Shown one piece after another: positions 34,460 to 46,858 of a stretch of DNA of 64,000 bases; position 1 is the first letter of the stretch; each line of letters begins with the position of its first letter. The notes below the pieces were generated by a model. The model was given only the letters and a program-made list of their open reading frames with translations. It searched no databases and was not told the DNA's origin. The translations under genes were made by a program, and so were the position numbers. This DNA is from Sanguinoderma infundibulare (taxonomy: Eukaryota; Basidiomycota; Agaricomycetes; Polyporales; Polyporaceae): positions 1,426,001-1,490,000 of the forward strand of contig JAVLRN010000006.1 in the NCBI GenBank assembly GCA_032821775.1. Reading direction: 5' to 3'.

Positions 34460-36654
34460 TCACACCTCCTGCCCGTGGATCGTTGCCATCGAGTCCCGCC
34501 TGCCGTGGACCGCCGTCCCGTTCGTCGCTTGAGCGTTTTCAGGCAGCCGGTTCGGGTGGTCTGGTATCTTGCCAATCTCTGCCTTTGCCTCCTCCCATGC
34601 TTCCAGATTCTGACAATCCGTATCAGCACAGCGCCACGACGCGCACCCAATTCCCCGATTGATCATTACCTCACCTTCTTGCACCAGTCTCGATGGCTGC
34701 GAGCCATGCCGATCGCCATCTCCCGCAAGTCCGCTACCTTCTGTCGCTGGAATCGGTCCAAGTCTGCCTGGATGGTTGAGCTCGAGTATTTCAAGTCTTG
34801 TGCGGACAGATGCAACGCGTCCTCCAGCTGTTTTCGTTGTTAGAGACCACTCCACCGCGTGCTTCCAGCCACCCGCTCACCTGAGAAATTGATTCCCGTG
34901 TCTTGGTGATCGAATTCCGACGAGCAGTCTCCGGGTCTACGTCCATCATCCCGTGCAACGTGTAGCTCAGCGCGCTCAGGAAGCCCATTCCAGGTGCCCT
35001 TCGCCTCACAGGGTTCGGCCCCGGATGTGGAGGCAGATACACAGACTCCTCTTGCCGCCTTGCCTCGTTCTCGTTTATCGCTGGTTGTTCCCGCTCGCCC
35101 GCTCCATCCTCCCCGTTCTGCGTCGGTGAAGCACGGATAACGCTCGCACGTCCCTGGCCTAACGCTTCCTCCAGCCTCCTCGCTTCTCGCTCGCTCTTCT
35201 CGAGGTCCTCCAATTGCTCGCGCTTGGTCTCTAGCCCTTCTTGCGTCATTTCGTATTGCACGTGCTTTTGATGTCGGTATTGGAGCAGCTTCTTGATGAT
35301 TGACGCGAACTGGCTGTATTCGTGCAACGGTTCCGCCCAGTTCTGTTCGAACTCCTGAAGCTGCGAATCTTTGCGCGTTAGAATCCCTGACTTACACCGT
35401 GTCAAGCCACTGACCAATTTCGTGGTGGACATGTAAGTGGCGTCGACAGCCTGACCAGTCTTCTCAATAGCCGTCGACAGTTGATTGGTTTCGTTCAGGC
35501 TGAAGCCGTTCAGCGTCGCGCCCAGTTCAGCATGGTCCTGGGCATAGTCTAGACAGCCGTGGCATTTAGAGCGCGTAGTTGTCGACTAAAATCAAGACCA
35601 CGAACCTGACCACCTTCTCATAGCTCTCCTCGTTACTTTCTCCATGGGACCGCTTAGATGTGCAGCAAACTTATTCGTGAACACTTCCGAATCCAGGAAC
35701 CGCTGATCCGGTCTCCGCAGTGGATGCGCTGCCGACGGGTTTGGCAACGCAGCATACGCCGGGGATGCATTCTGGTCAGTAGGGTTGTGCGAAGGCGCTT
35801 TCAATATGTTCTTCGGCAACAGAGATATCGGCGGTGAATTCATCACTTCATTCTAGCACACCCGTGCACCCCCGATGGATTGTTAGCTGCGTTCAAGCGA
35901 GATGAATTGTAATCAGCAACTCACCCATGACACCTGACCATCCAGAAACCGGTGAAAGATGTGCTCGTTCGACAGGATAGGGTGACGTGCGATGCGGTTG
36001 AGGAAAGTCTGAAGCATACGCTTCCTCCGCGCGATCATCGCAGCGTCTTCTTTCGCCTTGGCCTGCTTGACGGCATAGTCACCTAAGGTCTGCTTGGAAG
36101 GTATTGGGGGTATAATGAGGGTGGGGTAGAGCTTGACAAGATTGTTGCGCAGCGACTCGAACTCCGAGTATCTGTGGTGTGCCTCCGCGCTCTGTGCAAT
36201 TACCAATGTTCAAACGACGTCTGTGCCACAACCAACATTATCCTTACCCCCGCGCGGATGACGTATGTGATATATGGGGAGGCCGAGTTCGCAGAGGTCT
36301 TTAGAGCGTCCGTGATCTAACAAACATCACACAGAATACGTTACTTCGGTCAGCAAACTCCGTACCTAGCCCAATCTCACGAAGACTGACCAGAATCTCG
36401 ACGTCCTCGCCTGAATGAAGCCAATGATCCCTCCCACAACAGAAATCGCTCTTGTGCGCCTGTGGTTGCCTATGGGAACCGAGTGAGGGGAACGCATTTC
36501 GCTTCGAAGGAGACGTTGGCGGAGATGAAGGCGGCCCAGGTTGACTAGCAAGGTCGGGGGACGACAAGCCGGATGTGTTTACTCGTGAGGAGCTATCGGA
36601 CTGGAGTCGTTCTGGCTCGGACTCGAAGGGATTATCGTCTTCAAACGCTTCCAT
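34460..36654 (-). CDS. SNX41: Sorting nexin-41 / Atg20-type PX-BAR protein
   Basis: Eight exons (36391-36654, 36248-36316, 35925-36191, 35606-35852, 35415-35548, 34881-35360, 34675-34827, 34460-34609) give 587 residues. After an acidic N-terminus ([11 protein letters not shown]), the PX domain spans about residues 75-200. It contains [14 protein letters not shown], the phosphoinositide-binding RYSEF, and [19 protein letters not shown] helical BAR-like region follows (about 270-560), with [26 protein letters not shown] and a RREEL-like coiled coil around [17 protein letters not shown]. Known members of this family sort cargo from endosomes and support selective autophagy (Cvt, pexophagy), usually with Snx4. 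The length fits the family. Yeast has two paralogues, SNX41 and ATG20; filamentous fungi usually have one. Confidence 0.92.
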
Positions 36655-37167
36655 GGTCGTAGGACTGGGTTGGGGAGAGACTGCTTGGATAACGAGTGAG
36701 TAGGCACAGGTCAGTAGGGTTGAACGGTGGAACGGAGGCGGTGGTCGGGACCAAGCATAACGGACGCGGACTCGCTTTCCCGCCAGGCACTCCTCTCGGC
36801 GCCTCTCCGACCGCACTCCGCTATAGCTAGTCGAGTGTCGCCACCCAACACAACTGGCTCGACAGAGTACAGTTATCAGTTTCTTGAATATGTAAGCAAG
36901 TCGTGAACGACACGACAAACCCGTTCGATGATTTAATGCAGTTTTTCGTAGCACGAACATCGACCGAGCGCAGGCCACCCACACCATGCACTGGGCATCC
37001 TGCCACCTAGTGATTCACAAACAGAGTGTGTACGCAAGTCCCAGCGGCAACAAGACCAAAACCAGAAGTCTTCATCAAATACACATACAGATACAAACGG
37101 ACCATACTCTGCATACAAACTGGTATCGTATCTGGATTCCCATGCGCTCGCACGTAGTTCTGAAACG
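36655..37167. other. Intergenic, promoter of SNX41
   Basis: 513 bp: 5' flank of SNX41 and 3' flank of the Zn2Cys6 gene. No distinct motif seen. Confidence 0.5.
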
Positions 37168-40100
37168 TTACTGCATCCCCATCTGCGCCACGAAGTCCTG
37201 CCACGCCGTCTGCATCGTGTTTTCTGGGGAATAAGACCGCCCTCCACCGTAGTCACTGTCCATTGGCACGGGCGATGTGGCGTACATCTCCGAAGCCCCA
37301 CCCCCGCCTACATGGCCGTAGTCAAACACCGGGAAGTACTGGGGGAACATCGGATTCAGACCCTCCATCTGCAGACCAGGCAACTGCTGCGGCTGATGCT
37401 GAGGTTGCTGCTGGTGCTGGAATGTATCTGGTCCGACGAAAGATGTTGATATCGGCTGCAAATTCTGCAAGTTGTGCGCCTGGTGTGCCTGGTAGTGCGT
37501 CGGTGATACCGGAACGCCGTTCTGAATCCCCGTCGGTTGTGATGGTCCAGCTTGACCTGGTCCAGCTCCTAGCGACGATGTACCGTTTGGCGGTGAATGA
37601 ACGAACGTGCGCAGGTATTGCAGGACGTATGGATGGACAGGTTGCTCTTCTGGTTGCTTGAGTGGCAGAGGCACGACGGGATTGAGAGAAGTAGGCGACC
37701 TGTCCGTGATCTGGGGGGACAAGGACTTCTCTTTCTGCTCGACCAATCGTGTTCTCCCTCCAAGTGTGGTCAGCTCGTCATCGTCATCGGCGGGCGTCGA
37801 CGGCTCCGATATTGTCCCTGCCCTCGATGGCGGCGTGTTCCGATATGCAGACAAGCTTGCATGAGCCTTCTCGCGAAGTCTGAGCATGATACCCTGTGAT
37901 ATGGCCATTGGGGATGCGTTGAGCGATCTCGGATAAATGGGACACTTACTAGGACCTTCTCCGCGTGGAAGAATTTGGCAGTTTTGGAAAACAGATCGCA
38001 AGCAGAGTCGAGTTGTACGAGGGCAGAAGGCGCCAGGCTCATCGACGGACATCGGGTTACGATGGATCCCAAGATAATCTTAAGTTTTACTCGACGTAAG
38101 TCGCTAGACATAACGAGCTGACAGAAGATTCTTACCGAACAAGAGAATAGGTGGGTCCAGAGGAACCACATTCGCTCAGTGAGTTCCTTTAGTTGTGAAT
38201 GGATATTGCGCACTAGGGCCACCAGTGACCCTGCGCTCCTGTAGGCTGCGATAAACGATCCACCGTATGGGCTTCCAAGCGGATCCTTCGGATGGTCGCT
38301 GATGGCTCGAGCGAAGAAACCGCGGTGCATGTACAACAGGTCTAAACCGATTCGTTGAGCCACTCTCTTCCGGACACTACTGAAACCAACACTTACTGGA
38401 TTCCCGAATGGCAAGGACGAGATGACGTTGCAGAATGAGGGGGACACTCTCGTAATAATTGCCAATGCGAGATTCGGAGTTACCGAAGCCGGCTATCTGC
38501 AAGGACTGCGGGACAGTGAAACCACGCAGCTTGCGGTCAAGCTGGAGGACTGTGCTATACGTAGGAGTCTTCGCTCCGAAAGCTTGGTCGTACACAAGGT
38601 TCATGCATTCGGAAGTGAACCTATGCTTCCACCAGTGAACTGCCAAGGTGTCAATCGGCCGCGCCAGGCAAGACACACGGCCGTGGTACTCACAAGTCTC
38701 GTCGTTGCATGGATCTTCGGTATAGGGTTTCTTGCAATCAATGTGTACCAATGTGAAAGAAGGCGGTCGTCCAAGAGTAAAGGACTAGAACAACACTGTC
38801 AGCTTTCATGCCGCATACAACAGGTCTGAGCACAAACCTGGAGAAGATCATACGAGTACAGCTCCCAAAATGCTTCTCGACGCCTCTGAATCTCGGCTTC
38901 ATCAACCTTCCACCTACCAGCGTCACGGTCTGATGAACACATGAGTTATCGATGAGGTTAAGATTGCAAGGCAGGATCATAAACTCACGAAGTCCCATCT
39001 AGACAAGTAATAGTACTCGGAGTCAGCCCACGACGCATGACAGGGAAGGCTAGGCTACTAACGCTAACACCCAACTTGACCGCTAGGCCCATGAAGGCCC
39101 AACGAGACCCAACACCGCTCCCGTGACGCTCACTCAAGAAGAGGTAGAACGCCATCAGATACTGTCAATAACCACGCTGTAAGAGCCCGACGCTCACGTC
39201 GATAATGATCGGAGGCTTACCAGAGCTTGCACCGCAGCAAGGGTTGGCTCCTCGAAAATTGGACTCTGGAACAGCGCAGCGCGAGCAAGCTGGTGATACT
39301 TTTCGGCCTCGATGTTGTATGCTGGTCGCGCAACATCCATCAAACTGCCGATAGCAAGGACCATGAACAAGAGTGCCAACTGATGAGACATCAATGGATC
39401 GTCCATCTGTGGGGTAGTGTTTGGGTTGTAGAACTGGTAGAACGCTGAATCGTGGAACTGTGCTGGGGATATTGGATTGTACCTATGCTCAACTCGTGAG
39501 ATTGAGATTATCATGGAATGAAAATTACTCACATCCATGCAGCGTGTTGATAGTAGATTTTTTGCAGCTCAGTTGCTTCATCAACTGGGGGGAGGTACCA
39601 GAACAAGCTGCGTAACCGCTCTATCCGCATTGTCTCAGCGTCTAAAGTGAGGGGAAGGCTCGGGGCGATAGGGAAAAGGCCACTGAGGGATAGCACTTCA
39701 GGAGACAACAGTTTGCGCAAGTTGGTCAGTCGTTGGTCCCGGTCGTCGTCCTTGTTTTCCTCGTTCTGGATGAACTGTAAGCCAATGAGATATTTGGTGG
39801 TGTGGTTATCACGAACCGTCAAGAAGTACTACAGCGAAACCACCATACGGTGAGTCGTACAAGCAGAGGATACCAACCCTGTGGACTCACCCACGAACTG
39901 GTCGCCTGACCGAAGTAATTTGTGCGACCGGTGTCACTGATAGCAAGAGAACCGAACGAATCGACCACGTCGGCTCCAGGCTCATCCGTGCTGCCGTTGA
40001 CCGAACCGGTATTGATCAGGTTTTCTCTTTGAATTGGAGCCTTGATTCGTAACAGGTCCTCGGACAAGAGGGGATGTGGCTCGAGGGAATGAAGAGCATG

Positions 40101-40595
40101 GGAGGCACGAAGGGCGTCTTCAAGCTCCCGCACGCGGTTTGCGAGCTGGTTTATCTTCTCATGGAGGTCCTGTGTTGAGGCGAGGACGAACCTGGGTGCG
40201 CTGAGTGAGAACGTTGTAAGAGAGGGAGCGGTCAAGAGAGTAGATATGTACCGATTGCCTTTCCCAGTGGTGAGGGAACCTAACGTTGGATGGGCGTTGG
40301 GAACCGATCAAGCGCGGAAGAGCAGAGAGAACGAACCATCTGGACAGATTGCGGCACAACCACGCTTGACACACGAGCCACAGGGCACGGCACGATCACA
40401 GCGCAGTTTCAGCCTGGCGGAGGATGATGAGGAGGTTAAGAGAACATGCATGAACGCATAGACGCCGAATGAGACTTGCCTGCGACACTCTGCACAAGAA
40501 AGACGGGTCGCGCCGCGCTTTCTCTTCTTCTCGCCGTTGGCCGGGTCTTTCGGAGAGAGGTCTGGGGGCGGGAGGACGGGAGGATCTGACGACAT
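37168..40595 (-). CDS. Zn(II)2Cys6 fungal transcription factor with fungal_trans domain
   Basis: Thirteen exons give 909 residues: 40480-40595, 40337-40413, 40252-40279, 39891-40191, 39533-39828, 39221-39482, 39063-39161, 38989-38998, 38838-38929, 38397-38784, 38136-38341, 37950-38078, 37168-37893. The binuclear zinc cluster uses Cys34, 37, 44, 50, 53 and 62 (CAECRRLKLRC), preceded by a basic KKRKRG stretch and followed by a coiled-coil (LHEKINQLANRVRELEDAL). The fungal_trans region covers about 270-560, with GLHRDAGRWKVDE, FWELYSYDLLQ and FTLGRPPSFTLVHIDC. The C-terminus is rich in Gln, Pro and Gly (QHQQQPQHQPQQL), as in activation domains. Intron 1 has a GC donor, and exon 8 is only 10 bp. 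Target genes cannot be told; no biosynthetic cluster is adjacent. Confidence 0.93.
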
Positions 40596-41383
40596 GGGTG
40601 CGGTAACAGGGAGAGGAAGCGCGGGAGAGGAGAGATATAAGAGAGCGGATGACAGCCTGAGCCCCGGCAAACCTTCTCTCTCTCGGCAAGATCCTTCCTC
40701 GTCCGACCCGGTATCGAATCTCTCCACCCACCTGTCCTCGCTGTCCCCGTCCCCGTCATCGTCATCGTCCCCGCGATTCGCCTGCCCTCACAAAGCAGCA
40801 CGCGGCCGCTTGTGAATATCTATAGCCGTCCCATCCGTCCCTGCGTGCCGCGCGCCATTAAGAGTGCGTCCAGACAGCACTAGTGACAGACAGACTGTCG
40901 TGGAGATGATGGGGCCCCATTTCCATCTCCTGTTGCCACCTGCGCGCGAAGGCATCGTTATGCGAGCGGTACGATGGCGTCGGGCACAGCGAACACTGCG
41001 CCAGGCTCACTGTCGTATAAAGCCTGTAAACTACACTTAGATCATGCGGGATTCAAATGCCACCAATTGCAAGACCGATATATCCGCCCGCCGGACCGGC
41101 GTTGTGGCTTATTTGGCTGATCGGATCTGTGGGGACGACAAGTAAATTTCTTTCGCTCTCGCAACGGTGCCACTCCTCTCCTTTGCCTCTATTCCACGTT
41201 CCCAACCCGTGAGTCCCGTCTTCTGATCCTTTCTGTAGACGATGAGCTTTCGAGATGACGAGTCTGAACCGTTGCGAACGAGCTTCTCCGCCGCGACAGT
41301 CCTTGACGATTCCTTTAAAAATTATACCATTCATGCCTTTCTGACCTTCCCCTGCTTCCTCGCCTCCCCTCTCGATCGCGCAC
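40596..41383. promoter_or_regulatory. Divergent promoter between the Zn2Cys6 gene and TSR4
   Basis: 788 bp between oppositely transcribed genes. A TATA-like CGTATAAAG occurs near 41012, about 370 bp before the TSR4 start. A pyrimidine-rich tract (about 41345-41375) lies just before the TSR4 ATG and may mark its transcription start. Confidence 0.5.
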
Positions 41384-43087
41384 ATGCTGACGTCCGCCTT
41401 CCAGGCCATTCAGCCCATGATGCTGCCAGAAGATGATTCGTGGTCAGACTCGGACGAGGAGTTGGAAGCCGGAGACGTTGAGACCGCCGTTCAGCTGGGC
41501 ATCCCTGACGGCCCCTTGGACTCCTCCGCCGACCTCTCGGATCCCACTGTATCGCGAATAGGTGGTCATCCTGTACGATGCGCCTTCGCTTCTTCTACAT
41601 GTACCCATCGTGTATTGATTCCTATTTCATGTCACTCCAAATCCTCATGCTCCGGCGGTCCACCGCCTCATAGACCTTCCTTGGCGCGCCTCATCCTCCG
41701 CTCGCCCATTCGACATGCAAACATTGCTTTCAGCCCATGGAGCTCCTCATTCAGATCTGGTGCCCCTTGGAGGAAAGTCCCAATGATAGGGCGCTGTTCG
41801 TCTGGGGCTGCGCAAACAGTATCTGCCAGCGCAAAGAAGGGAGGTGCGTGCTGCGTCCCGACGTACACGGGTGGATGTCCGCTAATCGCATCCCATAGCG
41901 TCCGAGCATGGCGGGAGATGCGCTATAACAAAAAGTACGCTGAGAAACTTGAGAAGAAGCAAGTTCGTCTTAGGGAGAAAGAGGCTCAGCACGCGAAGGC
42001 GGGTGCGGAAACTATGCCGGAGCAAACTCGACCCAAGAGTAATCCATTCGCCGTGAGTATTCTTACTGGTGTCATTATGCTATAATACTTGGACCGTTAA
42101 TTGATTGCTTCATGCTCAGCTGGACACCTCTTCGACTACAAATCCGTTCGGGCTCGGCTCGCAAATTTTTGGAGGACCGAGCCTCAAGTCTTCATCGGAA
42201 ATCTCGGGGCTCGATTCGTCGCAATCAAAATCTGCAGGCCATGACGGATCCTCTTGTGCTTCTGCGGAGAGCGAAAGCGAAGATAGTGGAGATGAGGAAG
42301 AGGATGCTCTCGCAGCCGCTGTCGAGTCAGCGTCCTTGGAAGACTCGCCCTGGAAAGATGCCCCGGCGTATCCGCCGCTTTATCTATCGACAGATTCCGA
42401 GTACTTGCCGGCACGACCGAAAGTGAAGGTGCCAGCGGATGCGGCAGTCCAGCCAAATGACGACAGGGGTTCGAAGGAGAAGGACGACGGAGTATGGGGC
42501 GTAGAAGGCTACGAGAACTCTATGGAAGTCGATCATGCATTCGAGCGATTCAACAAACGTGCCTCCTACCAGGGGAACCAGTGTCTTCGGTACGCTTTCT
42601 GGCCCTTTTCGTCCCGGAATCAGAACTCGACCTAACGCCGTTGAGTGACAGATACGAACTGAATGGCACCCCGCTCCCGTATGCAAGTGACAAAGTCTTC
42701 GACAAGCTCTTCCCCAGACCTCCCGCTCCTCCCCTGCCTGTTACGAAGCCCGATTTCACGGTGACATCGACACGCAAACGGACCTACGCTCGCGATGCTT
42801 TGCCCGTCTGCCCGCACTGCAGGTCTCGGCGAGTATTCGAGTGCCAGCTGATGCCCAACTTAATTAATGTGCTCAAATGGGATCAGACCGAAGGTCCGAA
42901 ACGCATGACCGACGAGGAGCGACGAGCAGAAGTACTCAAGGCGGTGAAGGGCCAAGGCATCCCTGGTTGCCGAGGAATGGAGTGGGGCACTTGCATGATC
43001 TTCTCGTGTGAGAATGACTGTGCTGTCGCAGAAGAGGGGGGAGCGACTTGGCGGGAAGAGTATGTGCTGGTACAGTGGGACGAGTAG
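41384..43087 (+). CDS. TSR4: TSR4/PDCD2-like 40S ribosome biogenesis chaperone
   Basis: Five exons (41384-41572, 41674-41843, 41899-42052, 42120-42589, 42652-43087) give 472 residues. In-frame ATGs at 41384, 41417 and 41420 are all possible; homologues begin close to the acidic WSDSDEE stretch, so the true protein may be 11-12 residues shorter. The N-terminal half shows RIGGHP, paired cysteines (STCKHCFQPMELLIQIWCPL) and LFVWGCANSICQRKEG. The PDCD2 C-terminal domain has VCPHCRSRRVFECQLMPNL and GTCMIFSCENDC. In yeast, TSR4 is a dedicated chaperone of ribosomal protein uS5 (Rps2) and is needed for 20S pre-rRNA processing. The middle is an acidic Ser-rich linker. Confidence 0.92.
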
Positions 43088-43621
43088 AGTGATGGAGATT
43101 AGATGCAGTTTCGAATTCATGATATAAAGGTGTTCCATCTTCCGGATCCGCTTGTCTTCTCTCTATGTACTGAGGGAAAGCGGTTCTCAAATGACTCCGG
43201 TACGGCCGTCGCCATATATATATACGTACTTAGCATCGGGACTTGCGGTCTGTGATGGTGGTCGTGTCGTTGTGAGAGAGGAAAGTGACACCGGCGAGGC
43301 AATTGTCTGCCATTGTCCTGCCGGCTTGGAATCATGAAAAGAAGAGGCGTTGTAACATTCGTGCGTCCGATTGTGCGTCGGAGCTTGTATTGTGCGTTGT
43401 ATGGAAGTTGGGGTGGCTGCGGCTGTGGCAACAATGCACTGCCTGGAGATCTGTCTGCATGCCGCCTCCGATGCGCTTCTCTCGTCCGATACAACAAGCC
43501 CTCTCGTCGCTTGGACATCCTTCTCAATCTCACTCCTCCCTCTTTCCCTCGCATCTCTGACCGGTCGCAGTGTCGTCGCATCAGCCCTCGCATAGCAACG
43601 CTTACCCGACTGACATAAGCC
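43088..43621. other. Intergenic, promoter of the PH-domain gene
   Basis: 534 bp. A TATATATATA tract at about 43213-43224 is the only obvious feature. The last 150 bp are pyrimidine rich, as often found before fungal start codons. Confidence 0.5.
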
Positions 43622-45009
43622 ATGTCGGCAAAGAAACTACGCTCCAAGCTCGACTTCAAGTTTGTCCTCCCGCTGGGCAGACCGCGCCCGGCTGTAGAGG
43701 TCGCCCCTGACTTCAGCGAGAAGATGCTACGCCGCTACAACCCCGACTCCAAGCCCTCCCAGCCTATTCTCCCTGTCACAGTCCGCTCGCCGCCTCCCCC
43801 GCCGCCTCCCCCGCCGAAAGACACTCGCACCTCCGCCCGTTACAGTCCCAGCGGTGGGGAATGGGACGACGTCCGCTGCAGCATCCTATCGTCACCGGTG
43901 TCAGAAACCTCCCATTCGCCTCCCGGCCTAACCGACGCGACAAACAAGTCTCGTATTGTCGCTTCATTCACAGAGGTGCGCACACCGCCTAGCCACCCCA
44001 GGCTGCCCCCGCTACCCGATGAGATGGGCGTTCTCCCACCCACGACCCCTCCAAAGCCCTCTCACACCCGCACCACGACATCGCGGATTCCGATCGCGTC
44101 GGGGCGTGTGTACACCTACCAGCGCCGTGCCGCCACCATCTCCACCCCGGAGGAGGCCGAGCTACGCCGGCGCGAGATGGCGCGTCGTAAGGAGCAGGAG
44201 GAGCAAGAGGCCATCGTCGAAGAAGCAAACCGTCAAGCTCGCCTGAAGTACGAGAAGCAGCAGCTTCTTATCCAGGCTGCGCGAGAAGAAGAAGAACGCA
44301 AGGCTGCGCTGGAGCGGGAGCTGCGCCGCGCAGCCGAGGAGAGGCGGAAGCGCGAAGCGATCGAGCAGGAGGCCGATGCGTTGGCGCATATGGTCGCGGC
44401 TGAGAAGAAGCGGCAGGAACGCGAGAGGCGGCGGCTGGAGACGCAAAAGGCACAGAGGATGCGTCAGGAGCTCGAGGCGCAGCGGCTTGCAAAGGAACAG
44501 GAAAGGAAGGCATGGCGGGAGCGGGTCGCCAGGCAGCGCAGGACACTGTCAGCTGGGCTAGAGGCGCAGAAGATGAAGAACAGTCGTGGACTCGTGGTTC
44601 TCTTGACGGGCTGGTTAACCGTCCAGAGCGAGGATTGTCTATCTTACAAGAGGCGGCACTTCCAGTTGAGGGAAGATTCGCTGGTGCTCTTCAGGGATGC
44701 GGAGGTGAGCTACATAGCTCTAATCGTGTCAGATCCGTTGTTCAACCCTCGTGCATCCAGGACGACTCTAAGCCCATGGAGACCATCTACCTGTCTAGCA
44801 TTGAGCGAATTCGAGAGTGGGAAGATGGCTATGAGGACTTGGCGGGTATCCCAAACTCGTTTGCGTTAGAGATTCGGGACTTCCATGATCCCTGGAGCAT
44901 GTTTACAGATTCGAGCGAGGACAAGGTAAGACGCCAACCAAAGATCAGGGTCAGCAGTGTTGCTCATGGTCGGCTGCAGGAGAACTTGCTTGCGCTTCTC
45001 AGCAGCTGA
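43622..45009 (+). CDS. Coiled-coil protein with C-terminal PH domain
   Basis: Three exons (43622-44704, 44761-44925, 44980-45009) give 425 residues. The last exon encodes only nine residues and the stop. Residues 1-165 are Pro/Ser rich, with a run of nine prolines near 60. Residues about 175-315 form a long, highly charged Arg/Glu coiled coil (EAELRRREMARRKEQEEQEA). The C-terminal about 100 residues look like a pleckstrin-homology fold: GWLTVQSEDCLSYKRRHFQL starts the first strands and NSFALEIRDF and FTDSSEDKENLLALL end it with the usual helix. PH domains bind phosphoinositides or proteins at membranes, so a cortical or vesicle-associated scaffold role is plausible. No catalytic domain is present. 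Confidence 0.85.
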
Positions 45010-45419
45010 CTCCCCATGCATTGACGCACGTGAGGGCCTGGATGAGCGTGTGTTCTAGCTGCAAGTTATCGACCAGATTCAGTGTTGTAGCTCTGGTGTT
45101 GTGGAGTAGGTAGCGGCATATGTAGGATTATGCAGTTGACGACGAGATCTTGTTACCTTACGGTCCTGTTACCTTACATTTTCATCCTCTTTCTTGACCG
45201 CAGCGTATACCTCGAATTACTACATATATACCTTTGCTCGCGGGTTGCAGGCGACCCGAAGGGCGCCCATCAACAGGGGACATTTGCGCGCTTGACATAA
45301 TGCCGACGACACCAGCCACTGCGCATGTCTTCTCCCTTACCCGACGACACTCATAGCTTCGGCATCTGGGACCTACCAGCCCCTCCAGGGTTCTGTACCA
45401 CCTAGTTTGTTCGGTTTCA
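45010..45419. other. Intergenic, promoter of the PQ-loop gene
   Basis: 410 bp between co-directional genes. No clear element apart from short AT-rich tracts (CTACATATATACC near 45220). Confidence 0.5.
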
Positions 45420-46520
45420 ATGGTGAACTGGTTGTCCGCCCTCGCCTCCGTTGGCATGGCCATCGGCCCTCCTCTCGTCTATGCCGACCAAGCGTATTCA
45501 ATTGTGAAGAAACAGTGCGCGTCCCTCATGGCTACACCTCACGCGAGGGGCCGTTTGTTGAACGTTACACAGGGACGCAACAGGGTTTTCTCGTGATGTT
45601 TGCGCAATACTGTGAGCAAGCTACACTCTTACAGCACGACACACTCTGATTGCGTTTAGTTTGTTGGCAAATATCACCCGTTGTTTCTTCTGGTTGGGGA
45701 GCCGTTTTGAGCTGGCACTCCTGGTGCAGTCGATCCTCATGATATTATCCCAAGTGAGTGAACTTCCTGCACTCCATGCGCCGCTCTAAGTGCTGCGTAT
45801 CCAGGTAGCGCTCCTATACATCTGCATTCGCTTTCGCCCCAGATCGAGCCCAGAGAACTTGGGGGTATCGACGAGACCATTCTCCTTTTGGCAATGGTCA
45901 ACATACACGCAGTATATCGAGTTCCTTGCGGCATTCGTGTGAGTTGTTCAGACATTCGCCCTCCGGGGCCATTGACGAGTATCATACAGCTTGTGTCAAG
46001 CTATCCTCTTTCTGATCCTGGGACGGTCTGAGATCTTCATCTCGATTCTCGGCTTTGTGGCCCTTGGGCTGGAAAGTACGCTGCCAATCCCTCAGTTGAT
46101 TAGGTGTGTGTTTATGGTCTGTAACAGCATTAGTTTTGGACTAATTGAGGGAGTGTACAGCAACTACAGACAACGGTCGCTGTATGGCTTTAGGATGTCC
46201 ACTTTGATCGGCTGGTTTGGTGGTGACTCATTCAAGTAAGCCTGTGTGCCCAGTTATGTCGCTATGTTGCTGACAAGCTACTTACAGGACTGCCTACTTT
46301 TTCCTCCAAGATTCGCCGCTGCAGTTCAAAGTTTGCGCAATATTCCAACTCTCGGTTGACTGCGGTGAGCCCACTAATATTGCGTTCCTATCTTGAGCAG
46401 ACTAGCTGACTAGATGCAGCCATTGTACTTCAGCGTGTGTGGTATGGTGACGCCCCAGCGCCGACAGTCCTGATGGACGACGACGACGTCGAGCAGGCAT
46501 TGGCGCTGGACGAGGAGTAG
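45420..46520 (+). CDS. PQ-loop repeat membrane protein (SLC66A2 / yeast Any1-like)
   Basis: Eight exons (45420-45514, 45573-45611, 45660-45753, 45805-45938, 45990-46103, 46161-46235, 46288-46364, 46420-46520) give 242 residues. The protein is very hydrophobic, with about seven membrane segments (MVNWLSALASVGMAIGPPLV, LLVQSILMILSQVALLYI, FVLCQAILFLILG, IFISILGFVALGLESTLPIP). Two PQ-type motifs are visible: GPPLVYADQ near the N-terminus and STLPIPQL in the second half, followed by NYRQRSLYGFR. The C-terminus is acidic and cytosolic. The closest family by memory is SLC66A2/PQLC1, whose yeast member Any1/Cfs1 acts in endosome/Golgi phospholipid asymmetry. Seven short introns explain why no long open frame is seen here. 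Confidence 0.87.
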
Positions 46521-46858
46521 CCTTGTTATCTAGACACAATTAGAGCGGACATGTATACTAGACAGTGCGGTAATGCCAGTCTGCACACGGCGAGTGGCTG
46601 AGACTTGAAGCGCGGACTAGAGAGTACTGTACTGTCCTGGGCAACCGAGCGGCTCGAGGAGACGCGCGTGAGGCAGAGTCGACTGGTGGCGATTACCAAA
46701 TGTGGCAAGGGACACACGTCGACAGTCGCGGTCGGCTTTGGCTTTCGACACCGTTCTTTTGCCCGTCCTTGTCACCACTCTCCAACCCTCCGCCCTGCTG
46801 CAGGTCAGGTCTGCGACGGGTCCGACACGCTGCCGACGACCACGACCAGCCCCCAATC
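46521..46858. other. Intergenic, promoter of clathrin heavy chain
   Basis: 338 bp between PQ-loop and CHC1, both plus strand. Pyrimidine-rich sequence precedes the CHC1 ATG. Confidence 0.5.
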
